From: JACMNW01 sp031406155
GTDB lineage: Bacteria > Pseudomonadota > Alphaproteobacteria > Rhodobacterales > Rhodobacteraceae
Assembly (NCBI GenBank): GCA_031406155.1
Contig: JANOGW010000098.1
Location: 15,624-79,623, forward strand
Direction of reading: 5' to 3'
Length of the DNA stretch: 64,000 bases
Shown here: in pieces, positions 43,358-51,823 of the stretch
How positions within the stretch are numbered: position 1 is the first letter of the stretch
How the letters are laid out: each line of letters opens with the position of its first letter
Program-made: the position numbers and the translations under genes
Notes under the pieces: generated by a model
What the model saw: only the letters and a program-made list of their open reading frames with translations
The model's database searches: none
Told to the model about the DNA's origin: nothing

Positions 43358-44487
43358 TTCAGCGCCTTCGCCGCATCGGCCAGCGACACTTCGGTTACGG
43401 TGACGGCCTCGCCGTTGCGCACCAGATCCTGCCCCGCGATGACGATGCGGACACCGTCCGGAACACCGGTTACAACCATCCCGTCCGGCCCGTCTTCCAG
43501 CAAGGTCACCGGGGCAAATTGCGCGATGCTGTCGGGGCCGACAACGCGCAGACCGATCAACCCATCCTCTGACAGGGTGATTACCGAACGCGGCACCGCA
43601 ATGGCGCGCACCGGGGCCGCGAACAGGCGCACCTCGGCCGTCATGCCGGCACTGATCTTGCGATCAGGGTTGGGCAGCGCCACTTCGACTACAAAGGTCC
43701 GCGTTCCGACCGAGGCTTGCTTGGCCATGTGCCGGATAGTGCCCTGCATTTCGGTACCATCGACAAGGCGCACAAGGGCCGTGCCCCCTTCGGACACGAA
43801 GGCCACGTCGCGTTCGCTGATCTCGGCCTTGACCACGATCGGGTCAAGCGACAGCACGGTTGCAATCGGTGCGCCGGTCTGAACCCATTCGCCAAGTTCG
43901 ACGTCAACACTGTCAACCGTGCCGGCGAAGGGCGCTTTCAGAAGCAGCCTGTCTTCCGCCGATTGTGCCTGTTGCAGGGCCGCGTCTGCGGCGGCCATGG
44001 CAGCCCGGCGGGAGGTCAATTCCAGTTCGGCAAGGCTGCCGCGCGCGAACAGCTTTTCACCAATCTCAAGTTCTTGTGTGGCCTGCGCGACCGACGCCTG
44101 AGCGGTCGCAACCGCTGCGGCAACATCATCGCCGACCAACCTTAGAACCAGCGCATCGGCGGCAATTTCGTCGCCCTGTGCTACCCCAAGCATTTCGACA
44201 ATGCCGTCTGATCTGGCTGCAAGGACGGCGCTTTTGTCGGCCTCGGTCGCACCGGCCACACGGATCTCGCGCGCATGGTCGGCAAAGACGGGAACCACGA
44301 CGGCAACGGTGCGAAGTGGTGCGGGGGCCGTTGCCGGGGTAGCCTCACCGGTATCGTCCGAACCCGCTTCGGCGGCTTCCGCCTCCTGGCTGCCAACTGC
44401 GGAAAATTCGCCCGTCGCCACCCATGCTCCCGCGACGACAAGTACAATGATGGCCACTGTTCGGTGGGCCGTAAAGAAAGTCGCCAT
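43354..44487 (-). CDS. RND efflux periplasmic adaptor subunit
   Basis: The 377-aa membrane fusion protein has an N-terminal anchor (VAIIVLVVAGAWVATG), an acidic Ala/Glu/Ser linker, and a lipoyl domain split around a short helical hairpin (DGIVEMLGVAQGDEIAADALVLRLVGDD... KAPFAGTVDSVDVELGEWVQTGAPIATVLSLD). A beta-barrel (VRLVDGTEMQGTIRHMAKQASVGTRTFVVEVAL) and a membrane-proximal domain follow. It links the inner-membrane pump to an outer-membrane channel. It is the first gene of the operon; the promoter lies in the 311-bp gap towards the divergent glycerate kinase gene. Confidence 0.9.
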   Translation of the reverse strand: MATFFTAHRTVAIIVLVVAGAWVATGEFSAVGSQEAEAAEAGSDDTGEATPATAPAPLRTVAVVVPVFADHAREIRVAGATEADKSAVLAARSDGIVEMLGVAQGDEIAADALVLRLVGDDVAAAVATAQASVAQATQELEIGEKLFARGSLAELELTSRRAAMAAADAALQQAQSAEDRLLLKAPFAGTVDSVDVELGEWVQTGAPIATVLSLDPIVVKAEISERDVAFVSEGGTALVRLVDGTEMQGTIRHMAKQASVGTRTFVVEVALPNPDRKISAGMTAEVRLFAAPVRAIAVPRSVITLSEDGLIGLRVVGPDSIAQFAPVTLLEDGPDGMVVTGVPDGVRIVIAGQDLVRNGEAVTVTEVSLADAAKALK

Positions 44488-44798
44488 TTCACTTCTGTCC
44501 TAAATTGCCTGCCGCCACGTCTGCGACAAGGCGCGTTCAGGCCTGGAATGCATTGGCATAAACGCGCAATCGATAAGATCGGTATTGTCACAAGAAACGT
44601 CAATGCGCAATGTTCAGGTCTTTTTTGCCGTCTAATTAAGCACGCTTGCAGATGCAAGTTGACCGCGCGACCGAAGACATCCGGGTGATCTTGGATTTCC
44701 AGCAATTCAATGGTGTCCCGGTCGTCACATCGCCTTGCCTCGCCAATGCAAGGCCCCATAGGTATGAACATAGGACTTTCACCTGCCGGAGTTGCTGC
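44488..44798. other. 311-bp divergent promoter region between RND operon and glycerate kinase
   Basis: No gene is supportable. The region holds an AT-rich patch (about 44618-44642) and a short palindrome CTTGCA-GA-TGCAAG at 44645..44658. No FNR box or clear repressor site is seen. Confidence 0.5.
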
Positions 44799-46070
44799 AT
44801 GACACTGATCGCGGAGCCGACATCGTTTCTGCGCCGCCTGTTCGAGCGCGCCGTTGACGTGGCAGACCCGATGCGGACCATCGCCGCCCATCTGCCGCCA
44901 AAGCCCAAAGGCCGCGTCGTGGTGATCGGTGCGGGCAAAGCCTCGGCCCGGATGGCAGAGGCGGTCGAGGCCAGCTGGGGCCCCTGTGACGGGTTGGTGA
45001 TTACGCGCAGTGGCTATGGGCGGCCCTGCGCGGGGATCAGGATAATCGAGGCTGCACATCCGGTGCCCGATGCGGCGGGCCTTGCTGCGACCGCGCAGAT
45101 GCTGGCGCTGGTGGCGGGGTTGGGGCCGGATGATTTTGTGCTGGCGCTGATTTCAGGCGGGGCATCGGCTCTGCTGATCCAGCCAGCGGGCGCGATCAGT
45201 CTGGCCGAAAAGCAGTCGGTGAATGCGGCCCTGCTGGCATCAGGTGCACCGATCATTGCGATGAATACCCTGCGCAAGCACCTGAGCCGGGTCAAGGGCG
45301 GGCAACTTGCCGCTGCGGTCTATCCGGCGCGCATGCTGGCGCTGATTATTTCGGACGTGCCGGGCGATGATCCCGCCTTTATCGGATCGGGGCCAACGGT
45401 GGGCGACAGCACAACTCGCCAAGAGGCGCGCGCGATCCTTGCGACCTGGCACATCGACGTGCCGGCCTCGGTTGCCGCCGTTTTGGCGCAACCGACCGGC
45501 GTGATCGCCCCCGGTGACGCGCGGCTGGCCCGCGTTGAAAACCGGGTGATTGCGGCCCCGGCCCAGTCGCTTTCCGCCGCCGCTGATCTGGCACGTCTGG
45601 CGGGGTGCGATGTGCGCGTCCTGGGGGACGCAATCGAGGGCGAGGCGCGGGTGGTTGCAGCGGCGCAGGCCGATCAGGCATCGCGGATGCGTGCGGCGAT
45701 GCGGCCTGGGGATGCACCGATCCTGCTGCTGTCGGGGGGCGAATTGACGGTTACCCGCACCGGGGATGGAGTTGGTGGGCCGAATGCCGAATTCGCACTG
45801 GCGCTGGCCATTGCCCTGCGCGGCGCTGCCGGCATTTTCACCCTTGCCTGCGATACCGACGGCGTCGATGGCGCAGCCGAGGTTGCCGGCGCGGTGGTCG
45901 GACCTCAGACATTGAAACAGGCGGCGGCGATCGGGATTGATCCACAGGTCGCCCTTGCCCGCAACGACGCGCATTCCTTCTTTGCAAGCCTTGGCGCACA
46001 GGTGGTAACCGGCCCTACGCTGACCAATGTGAACGACTTTCGCGCGATCCTGATCTTTGGCGATTGCTAA
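44799..46070 (+). CDS. Glycerate 2-kinase (DUF4147/MOFRL family)
   Basis: The 423-aa enzyme phosphorylates D-glycerate to 2-phosphoglycerate. The N-terminal half is DUF4147 (RVVVIGAGKASARMAEAVE, LALISGGASALLIQP, LRKHLSRVKGGQLAAAVYPA, LIISDVPGDDPAFIGSGPT). The C-terminal half is MOFRL (ILLLSGGELTVTRTGDGVGGPNAEFALALAI, LACDTDGVDG). The ATG at 44799 is preceded by CGGAG; the frame extends upstream without homology. It would serve glycolate/glyoxylate or serine-cycle carbon flow. It is monocistronic, with the haloperoxidase starting 109 bp later. Confidence 0.93.
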   Translation: MTLIAEPTSFLRRLFERAVDVADPMRTIAAHLPPKPKGRVVVIGAGKASARMAEAVEASWGPCDGLVITRSGYGRPCAGIRIIEAAHPVPDAAGLAATAQMLALVAGLGPDDFVLALISGGASALLIQPAGAISLAEKQSVNAALLASGAPIIAMNTLRKHLSRVKGGQLAAAVYPARMLALIISDVPGDDPAFIGSGPTVGDSTTRQEARAILATWHIDVPASVAAVLAQPTGVIAPGDARLARVENRVIAAPAQSLSAAADLARLAGCDVRVLGDAIEGEARVVAAAQADQASRMRAAMRPGDAPILLLSGGELTVTRTGDGVGGPNAEFALALAIALRGAAGIFTLACDTDGVDGAAEVAGAVVGPQTLKQAAAIGIDPQVALARNDAHSFFASLGAQVVTGPTLTNVNDFRAILIFGDC

Positions 46071-46179
46071 GCGTACCAGCCTTGCCGCTAGGGGCAAGTT
46101 GCTTGCGATTTGCAGGCCAGTTGTGTTTATCTGCGCGCAAGACGCGCATCGACCGGGCGCGCAATCGGGAGAGGGTTTC

Positions 46180-47508
46180 ATGCACGCACCGCATTGCAGG
46201 ATGGCACGCTTGGTGCCGACCCTTGCTTTTGCGCTGTCAATTCTGTCTGCACCTGCCGCACATTCCGCCAGCAAACCCGAAGACGTGTTGGCGATCTGGT
46301 ACCGGCTGACGCTGGAACTGGTTCGTCACACGCCGACCTATACCCCCCCGGTTGCAAGCCGGACGTTAGCCTATGTTGGCGTGACGGCATATGAGGCGGT
46401 CGCCAGCGGGTCCGATGACTTGCAGTCCCTTGCCGGGCAATTGAACGGTCTGACGCCCCTGCCCGCACGCGATAAAGCCGAGGCATATGATGAAGCAGTT
46501 GTCCTGCAAGCGGCGCTTGCGCGGTCGGTGGTGCATCAGTTCGCGAATACCGGGCCCACCGGACAACGCGCGATGGCGTCAATCACCGCAAAGCAGCGCG
46601 CAAAGGTTTCCGACGGGGTCGCAGCAGAGATTGTGCAGCGGTCAGAGGCCTACGGGCAGGCCGTCGCCGACCACATCCTTGCCTGGTCGCAGGATGATGG
46701 CGGGGCAGTGATTGCCAACATGGGCTTTCCGCTTGAATACGCCGTGCCCGAAGGCCCCGCCCATTGGGTGCCAACAAGCGCGCTGCGCCAACAACAATTG
46801 CCGCTGCTGCCCGACTGGGGCAAAAACCGCCCCTTTGCCATGCCGGATGCGTCGTCCTGCCCATTGCCGCCACCGCCCGACTACAGCGAAGATCCCGGCT
46901 CCGCCTTTTTTGCCGAGGCGAAGGAGGTGTTTGACACCAGCGCCGCCCTGACCCCCGACCAGCGCGCCATTGCCCGGTTCTGGTCGGATGACGCGATGCT
47001 GTCGTCAACACCGCCCGGGCACTGGATTTCGATTGCGATGCAGATCCAGAAGCGCGACCAGATCCCGTTGGCGCAATCGGTCGATACGCTCGCGCGGCTG
47101 GGTATTGCGACGGCGGATGCCTTCATCGGCGGCTGGAATGCCAAATATCAATACAACCTTCTGCGCCCCGTTACCTACCTGCGCCGCACCATGGACCCGA
47201 AGTGGGAGCCGCTGTTGATCACGCCGCCTTTTCCGGAATACCCCAGCGGGCATTCGGTGCAGTCGGCGGCGGCGGCGGCGGTGATGTCCGATACCTGGGG
47301 GGACGACTTCGCCTTCGAGGATGCCACTCACACCGATGACGGCATGCCCGCCCGCAGCTATCCGAGCTTCTGGGCCGCAGCCGAAGAGGCGGGCATTTCG
47401 CGGCTCTATGGCGGCATCCATTTCCGGGCGGCCATCGACCGGGGGCTTGATCAGGGGCGCTGCATCGGCGCCTTCACCACCGCCCTGACGACGCGGAGCG
47501 ACGAATGA
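46180..47508 (+). CDS. Vanadium-dependent haloperoxidase, exported
   Basis: The 442-aa protein has a signal peptide (cut near APAAHSA) and the complete vanadate-binding set of the PAP2/haloperoxidase superfamily: KYQYNLLRP (KxxxxxxRP), PEYPSGHSVQSA (PSGH) and SRLYGGIHFRAAID (SRxxxxxH...D). It would oxidise bromide, chloride or iodide with H2O2 in the periplasm or outside; halide choice cannot be read from this. GGGAGAGGG precedes the ATG at 46180. It overlaps the CRTAC1-family gene by 4 bp, so the two are translated together. Confidence 0.9.
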   Translation: MHAPHCRMARLVPTLAFALSILSAPAAHSASKPEDVLAIWYRLTLELVRHTPTYTPPVASRTLAYVGVTAYEAVASGSDDLQSLAGQLNGLTPLPARDKAEAYDEAVVLQAALARSVVHQFANTGPTGQRAMASITAKQRAKVSDGVAAEIVQRSEAYGQAVADHILAWSQDDGGAVIANMGFPLEYAVPEGPAHWVPTSALRQQQLPLLPDWGKNRPFAMPDASSCPLPPPPDYSEDPGSAFFAEAKEVFDTSAALTPDQRAIARFWSDDAMLSSTPPGHWISIAMQIQKRDQIPLAQSVDTLARLGIATADAFIGGWNAKYQYNLLRPVTYLRRTMDPKWEPLLITPPFPEYPSGHSVQSAAAAAVMSDTWGDDFAFEDATHTDDGMPARSYPSFWAAAEEAGISRLYGGIHFRAAIDRGLDQGRCIGAFTTALTTRSDE

Positions 47509-49097
47509 AGACCACCCTTTCTGCGACCGTATTGCTGTGTCATGCCAGCATCGCTTACGCCCAGAGCGACCCCGCTGTGCCGACATTTGTCGAAGAAGGC
47601 GGCAGCGCGGGCATCACCTCCGTCTATGCCGGTGACTGGGAATATATGGTCGGCGGCGGCGTTGCCACGTTTGACTGCAGCGGTGATGGCAAGCCGGACC
47701 TGCTGCTGTCAGGCGGGAAGGTCAAAGCCACATTTTACCGCAATGACAGTGCGATAGCGGGTGATCTTAAGTTCGTATCCGAGGTTTCCGGCTTGGAACT
47801 GGACGCCGTGCTGGGGACCTATCCGCTGGACATAGACAGTGATGGCGTGACAGATCTGGTGCTGCTGCGATCTGGTGAAAACGTGGCGATGCGGGGCTTG
47901 GGGGACTGCAAGTTTGAACGCGCCAATGAAATCTGGGGGCTTGAGGGTGGCAATGAATGGTCCACCGCTTTCGCCGCCATGTGGGAGCGTGGGGCGACAT
48001 GGCCGACACTGGCGATTGGCAACTACCTGAACCGGTTCGAGGAAGATTTCCCATGGGGCTCGTGCACCGACAACTGGCTGCACCGGCCTGACGCGGGCGG
48101 CGCAAAGTTCACTGCCCCCCTGCCGTTGAAGCCCAGCTTCTGTGCGCTGTCGATGCTGTTCACCGACTGGAACCGCTCGGGCACGGCCTCGCTGCGCATC
48201 TCGAATGATCGCGAATATTACAAGGGCGGGCAAGAACAGTTATGGCATCTGGAACCTGGCAAGGAACCCGCTGCCTACACGGTCGAGGAAGGCTGGAAGC
48301 CGCTGAAGATCTGGGGCATGGGGATTGCGTCCTATGACCTCGATTTCAACGGCATGCCCGAGTATTTCCTGACCAGCATGGCGGACAACAAACTGCAACG
48401 CGCGATGCCGGCGGCGAACGGCACGGCGATGGCGCCAACCTTTGCCGACGTGGCCTTCAAAGCCGGGATTACGGCGCATCGGCCCTATACCGGCCCCGAA
48501 AAGAAGCCCAGCACCGGCTGGCATGCGCAGTTCGACGATGTGAACAACGACGGCATGGTTGATCTGTTCATCGCCAAGGGCAATGTCGATGCGATGCCCG
48601 ATTTTGCGAAAGAAGACCCCAACAACCTGTTGTTGCAGCGACGGGATGGCACCTTTCAGGAGGCGGGCGATCTGGCGGGCGTCGCCAGCACGAAGCTGTC
48701 GCGCGGAGCGGCACTTGCGGATTTCAATCTGGATGGATTGCTTGATCTGATTGTGGTCAATCGCCGCGAACCGGCACAACTGTGGCGAAATACCAGCACC
48801 AATGCCGGACACTGGGTTCAGGTGCGGATCAGCCAACCGGGGGTTAATCCGGACGCCATTGGCGCATGGGTCGAGGTGAAACGCGACAACGTAGTGATGA
48901 CCCGCGAAGTTACAGTTGGCGGCGGGCATGCCAGCGGGCAAGCCGGGTGGCTGCACTTTGGGCTTGGTGATGCGACTAAGGCTGAAGTGCGGGTTTTGTG
49001 GCCGGACGGGGTGCAAAGTGACTGGCAGGCGCTGGCCGGGGATCAGTTTTATGTTCTGGAGCAGGGTCAGGCGGCCAAGGTTTGGACGCCGGAGTAG
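47505..49097 (+). CDS. CRTAC1/ASPIC-UnbV family protein with FG-GAP repeats, exported
   Basis: The 530-aa protein has a signal peptide (LLCHASIAYA) followed by FG-GAP/VCBS-type calcium-binding blades such as CSGDGKPDLLLSGG, DIDSDGVTDLVLLRSG, DVNNDGMVDLFIAKGN and DFNLDGLLDLIVVNR. It ends with an ASPIC/UnbV module (NAGHWVQVRISQPGVNPDAIGAWVEVK ... WLHFGLGDATKAEVRVLWPDGVQSDWQAL). Members are secreted beta-propeller proteins of unknown activity. Its start overlaps the vanadium haloperoxidase, so a partner role at the surface is likely. Confidence 0.9.
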   Translation: MKTTLSATVLLCHASIAYAQSDPAVPTFVEEGGSAGITSVYAGDWEYMVGGGVATFDCSGDGKPDLLLSGGKVKATFYRNDSAIAGDLKFVSEVSGLELDAVLGTYPLDIDSDGVTDLVLLRSGENVAMRGLGDCKFERANEIWGLEGGNEWSTAFAAMWERGATWPTLAIGNYLNRFEEDFPWGSCTDNWLHRPDAGGAKFTAPLPLKPSFCALSMLFTDWNRSGTASLRISNDREYYKGGQEQLWHLEPGKEPAAYTVEEGWKPLKIWGMGIASYDLDFNGMPEYFLTSMADNKLQRAMPAANGTAMAPTFADVAFKAGITAHRPYTGPEKKPSTGWHAQFDDVNNDGMVDLFIAKGNVDAMPDFAKEDPNNLLLQRRDGTFQEAGDLAGVASTKLSRGAALADFNLDGLLDLIVVNRREPAQLWRNTSTNAGHWVQVRISQPGVNPDAIGAWVEVKRDNVVMTREVTVGGGHASGQAGWLHFGLGDATKAEVRVLWPDGVQSDWQALAGDQFYVLEQGQAAKVWTPE

Positions 49098-49114
49098 ATC
49101 GGGCAACGCGGGCT

Positions 49115-49669
49115 TTAGTCGCCCGGTGCGAGTGCGGCAATCAGCGCCATAAGTGTGTGTTCGTCTTCGGCAGCTGATCCTTGCAACTGCCCAAGACCAA
49201 GATAAGCTGCGTAAAACAGGCGTCCACCAGCGGGCGGCGCGCCCATTGCGGCAAGGCAATCTTCGACAAAGGCTATGCGCCCGGCATCAACGCGGGCAAC
49301 GACGGCAGCAACCTCGGGCGAGTAGCGGGCCCAATCGCGCAGTGCGGGTTCTGCGGTGGCACCGCCATGCAGCGGGTCACGCGCGCCTGTTGTGGCGATT
49401 TTTACCAACGCCTGCAGCCTTGCGCGCCCCGGCGGGAAAGCGTCCAAGGTGTTGATAATGCGTTGAAATGCAACGTCTTCCCAATAGACCAGCATGGCGG
49501 CGCGCCAATCGGCGGGATCGGCGAAATGCCAATAGAATGATCCCTTGGTCGCTCCGATAGACCGCGCCACAGGTTCTACCATCAGAGCACCTGCCCCGCC
49601 CGCCGTCAGCGCGCGAAAGCCAGCCAATATCCAATCTTCGCGGGTCAGCCGCTGCGTCACTTTGCCCAT
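49115..49669 (-). CDS. TetR/AcrR family transcriptional repressor
   Basis: The 184-aa protein has a TetR helix-turn-helix at the N-terminus (TREDWILAGFRALTAGGAGALMVEPVARSIGATKGSFYWHFADPADWRAAMLVYWE) and a divergent ligand-binding domain. The ATG at 49669 is chosen because the frame upstream, to 49735, runs over two palindromic operator candidates. It is divergent from a small membrane protein gene, which it probably represses together with itself. The ligand cannot be inferred. Confidence 0.9.
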   Translation of the reverse strand: MGKVTQRLTREDWILAGFRALTAGGAGALMVEPVARSIGATKGSFYWHFADPADWRAAMLVYWEDVAFQRIINTLDAFPPGRARLQALVKIATTGARDPLHGGATAEPALRDWARYSPEVAAVVARVDAGRIAFVEDCLAAMGAPPAGGRLFYAAYLGLGQLQGSAAEDEHTLMALIAALAPGD

Positions 49670-49677
49670 GCGGCACC

Positions 49678-49691
49678 ATACGCAAGCGTAT
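49678..49691. promoter_or_regulatory. Palindrome 1 upstream of TetR gene
   Basis: ATACGC-AA-GCGTAT is an inverted repeat 9 bp from the tetR-type ATG, sharing the ATAC/GTAT ends of the second site at 49717. It is a probable autoregulatory operator. Confidence 0.55.
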
Positions 49692-49716
49692 TGTGTACGG
49701 CAAGTCAAACTGTCAC

Positions 49717-49732
49717 CATACGGTACCGTATG
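49717..49732. promoter_or_regulatory. Perfect 16-bp palindromic operator
   Basis: CATACGGTACCGTATG is fully self-complementary and lies in the 78-bp gap between the TetR gene and the divergent membrane protein gene. It is the best operator candidate for this repressor. Confidence 0.75.
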
Positions 49733-49747
49733 CATGGAGAGAAGAAA

Positions 49748-50128
49748 ATGCGCATTCCTACACTGATTGCATCAGCCTTGACCGGTGCCACCTTCTTACT
49801 GCACGTCTTCGGCGGCGGGCCGGAGTTTCATCTGCCGATCCAAGCCTCGGCGCTTGATCTGCCGCTGCGGGCCATTTCGGCGGTCCTTTGGCACGCCGTC
49901 AGCCTGCTGTTGGCGATAGAAGCCGTCGCTTTGCTTTGGTTGGCGCGATACCCAGATCGGCCGATGGCCGCGCTGCTGGGTGCGATACAGATCAGCTTTG
50001 CCGGGCTTTTCCTGTTCTATGGGCAGACGATGCTGGGGTCAGTCTGGATACTGGGGCAATGGACAATTTTTCTATGTCTTGCGGGATTGATCTTTTGGGG
50101 TGCCCGCGTGCCAAATTCGCAGTCCTAA
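49748..50128 (+). CDS. Small four-helix membrane protein under TetR control
   Basis: This 126-aa protein has four hydrophobic segments (TLIASALTGATFLLHVFGGG, AVLWHAVSLLLAIEAVALLWLA, AALLGAIQISFAGLFLFYG, LGQWTIFLCLAGLIFWGA). I recognise no characterised family. GGAGAG precedes the ATG at 49748, which starts 16 bp from a perfect 16-bp palindrome. A divergent TetR regulator suggests it responds to a small molecule, perhaps as part of a detoxifying membrane function. No enzyme motif is visible. Confidence 0.75.
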   Translation: MRIPTLIASALTGATFLLHVFGGGPEFHLPIQASALDLPLRAISAVLWHAVSLLLAIEAVALLWLARYPDRPMAALLGAIQISFAGLFLFYGQTMLGSVWILGQWTIFLCLAGLIFWGARVPNSQS

Positions 50129-50185
50129 GCGCTTTACGCCCGCCACCGGCTCGTCTAATCAATTGCCCAAGCAAAGGGGAATTGA

Positions 50186-50971
50186 ATGCGGATTCTGATC
50201 ACCAACGATGACGGGATCAACGCCCCCGGGCTAGAGGTTCTGACCGGGATTGCCACCGAAATTGCCGGGCCAAAGGGCGAGGTCTGGATCGTTGCCCCGG
50301 CGTTCGAGCAGTCCGGGGTGGCGCATTGCATCAGCTACACGCACCCGATGATGATTGCCAAACTGGGGCCGCGTCGCTTTGCAACCGAAGGCAGCCCCGC
50401 CGATTGCGTGTTGGCAGGCCTTTATGACGTGCTGGAAGGCGCGCGGCCTGATCTGGTACTGTCGGGCGTGAACCGGGGCAACAATTCGGCCGAGAACACG
50501 CTTTATTCCGGCACCGTCGGTGGCGCGATGGAGGCGGCCCTGCACGGCCTGCCCGCCATTGCTCTGTCGCAGTTTCTGGGACCGCTGACCGAAGACCTGG
50601 CCGATCCGTTCGAGGCATCACGCAGTCACGGCGTCGTGGTCGTGCGTGCCTTGCTGGACAAGGGCATCTGGGACGACGCCGATTACCGGACCTTCTACAA
50701 CGTCAACTTTCCGCCGGTTCCTGCGGCATCGGTCAAGGGCATCAAGGTTGCAGCGCAGGGGTTTCGCCGCGATACCGCCTTTGGACTGGAGCCGCATTTT
50801 TCACCGGCAGGCCGCAAGTTTCTGTGGATCAAGGGCGGCCCGCAGCAGACCCCGACACTGCCCGGCACCGATGCCGCCGTGAACCTGGAAGGTTTTATCT
50901 CGGTCACCCCGATGCGCGCCGATCTGACCGCGCATGACCAGTTGGCCGATCTTGCGGCGCGCCTTGGATGA
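50186..50971 (+). CDS. surE: 5'/3'-nucleotidase SurE
   Basis: The 261-aa protein has the SurE signature: RILITNDDGINAPGLEVL with the metal-binding Asp pair, VVAP-like VWIVAPAFEQSGVAHCIS, TEGSPADCVLAGL and LSGVNRGNNSAENTLYSGTVGGAMEAAL. It dephosphorylates nucleoside monophosphates in stationary phase. The stop overlaps the pcm start by 4 bp. The surE-pcm-lipoprotein order is a conserved stationary-phase block in proteobacteria. Confidence 0.96.
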   Translation: MRILITNDDGINAPGLEVLTGIATEIAGPKGEVWIVAPAFEQSGVAHCISYTHPMMIAKLGPRRFATEGSPADCVLAGLYDVLEGARPDLVLSGVNRGNNSAENTLYSGTVGGAMEAALHGLPAIALSQFLGPLTEDLADPFEASRSHGVVVVRALLDKGIWDDADYRTFYNVNFPPVPAASVKGIKVAAQGFRRDTAFGLEPHFSPAGRKFLWIKGGPQQTPTLPGTDAAVNLEGFISVTPMRADLTAHDQLADLAARLG

Positions 50972-51663
50972 CAACTAGCGCGGAACAGGCAGAGGGCGAC
51001 GACAACGCCGGCAGTACGACCGACGGCACTGTTGCCGAACGCAAGATGCGGTTCTTGTTCGCATTGCGGTCCCGCGGGGTTACCGATGCGCGGGTGCTGA
51101 CCGCGATGGAAGCGGTGGATCGCGGGCTGTTCGTACGCGGCCATTTCGCCAGCCGCGCCTATGAGGACATGCCACTGCCGATCTCTTGCGGTCAGACTAT
51201 CAGCCAGCCGTCGGTTGTGGGCCTGATGACGCAGGCGCTGGACGTGAAGCCGCGCGATACGGTGCTGGAGGTGGGAACCGGGTCTGGCTATCAGGCGGCC
51301 ATCCTGTCGCATCTGGCCAGACGGGTCTATTCGGTTGATCGCCATCGCCGCCTTGTGCACGAGGCGCAAGATGTGTTCCGCATCCTCGATCTGTTCAACA
51401 TCACGGCTTTGGTGGCGGATGGCAGCCACGGATTGCCCGAACAAGCCCCGTTTGACCGCATAATTGTGACGGCTGCCGCCGAAGACCCCCCCGGCCCCCT
51501 ATTGGCGCAGTTGAAGATAGGGGGTATCATGGTTGTGCCCGTGGGCCAGTCTGATGCCGTGCAAAGCCTGATCAAGGCGGTGCGGACAGAGACAGGTTTC
51601 GAGTATGAAGAACTTCGCCCGGTGCGCTTTGTGCCATTGGTAGAAGGCCTTGGAGCAGATTGA
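50968..51663 (+). CDS. pcm: Protein-L-isoaspartate O-methyltransferase
   Basis: The 231-aa enzyme methylates isoaspartyl residues in aged proteins using S-adenosylmethionine. It shows YEDMPLPISCGQTISQPSVVGLMTQAL (substrate loop), the SAM motif VLEVGTGSGYQAAILSHLARRVYSVD and DRIIVTAAAEDPPGPLLAQLKIGGIMVVPVG. The ATG lies in an overlap with surE. Length and motifs are typical. Confidence 0.96.
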   Translation: MTTSAEQAEGDDNAGSTTDGTVAERKMRFLFALRSRGVTDARVLTAMEAVDRGLFVRGHFASRAYEDMPLPISCGQTISQPSVVGLMTQALDVKPRDTVLEVGTGSGYQAAILSHLARRVYSVDRHRRLVHEAQDVFRILDLFNITALVADGSHGLPEQAPFDRIIVTAAAEDPPGPLLAQLKIGGIMVVPVGQSDAVQSLIKAVRTETGFEYEELRPVRFVPLVEGLGAD

Positions 51664-51823
51664 ACCAGATCGGTGCAGACGATGATACAATCGCCTGAAC
51701 CGGTCTGACGTTTTGAAGTCGTGCAGATCGGGCGGGAAAACCGGTTTCCCCTTTTCCCGATCTGCTTTGAGATATGCGCGCGTCCCGGGATCAACCCGGG
51801 CGCTTTGATAACGAGGCAGAGCA

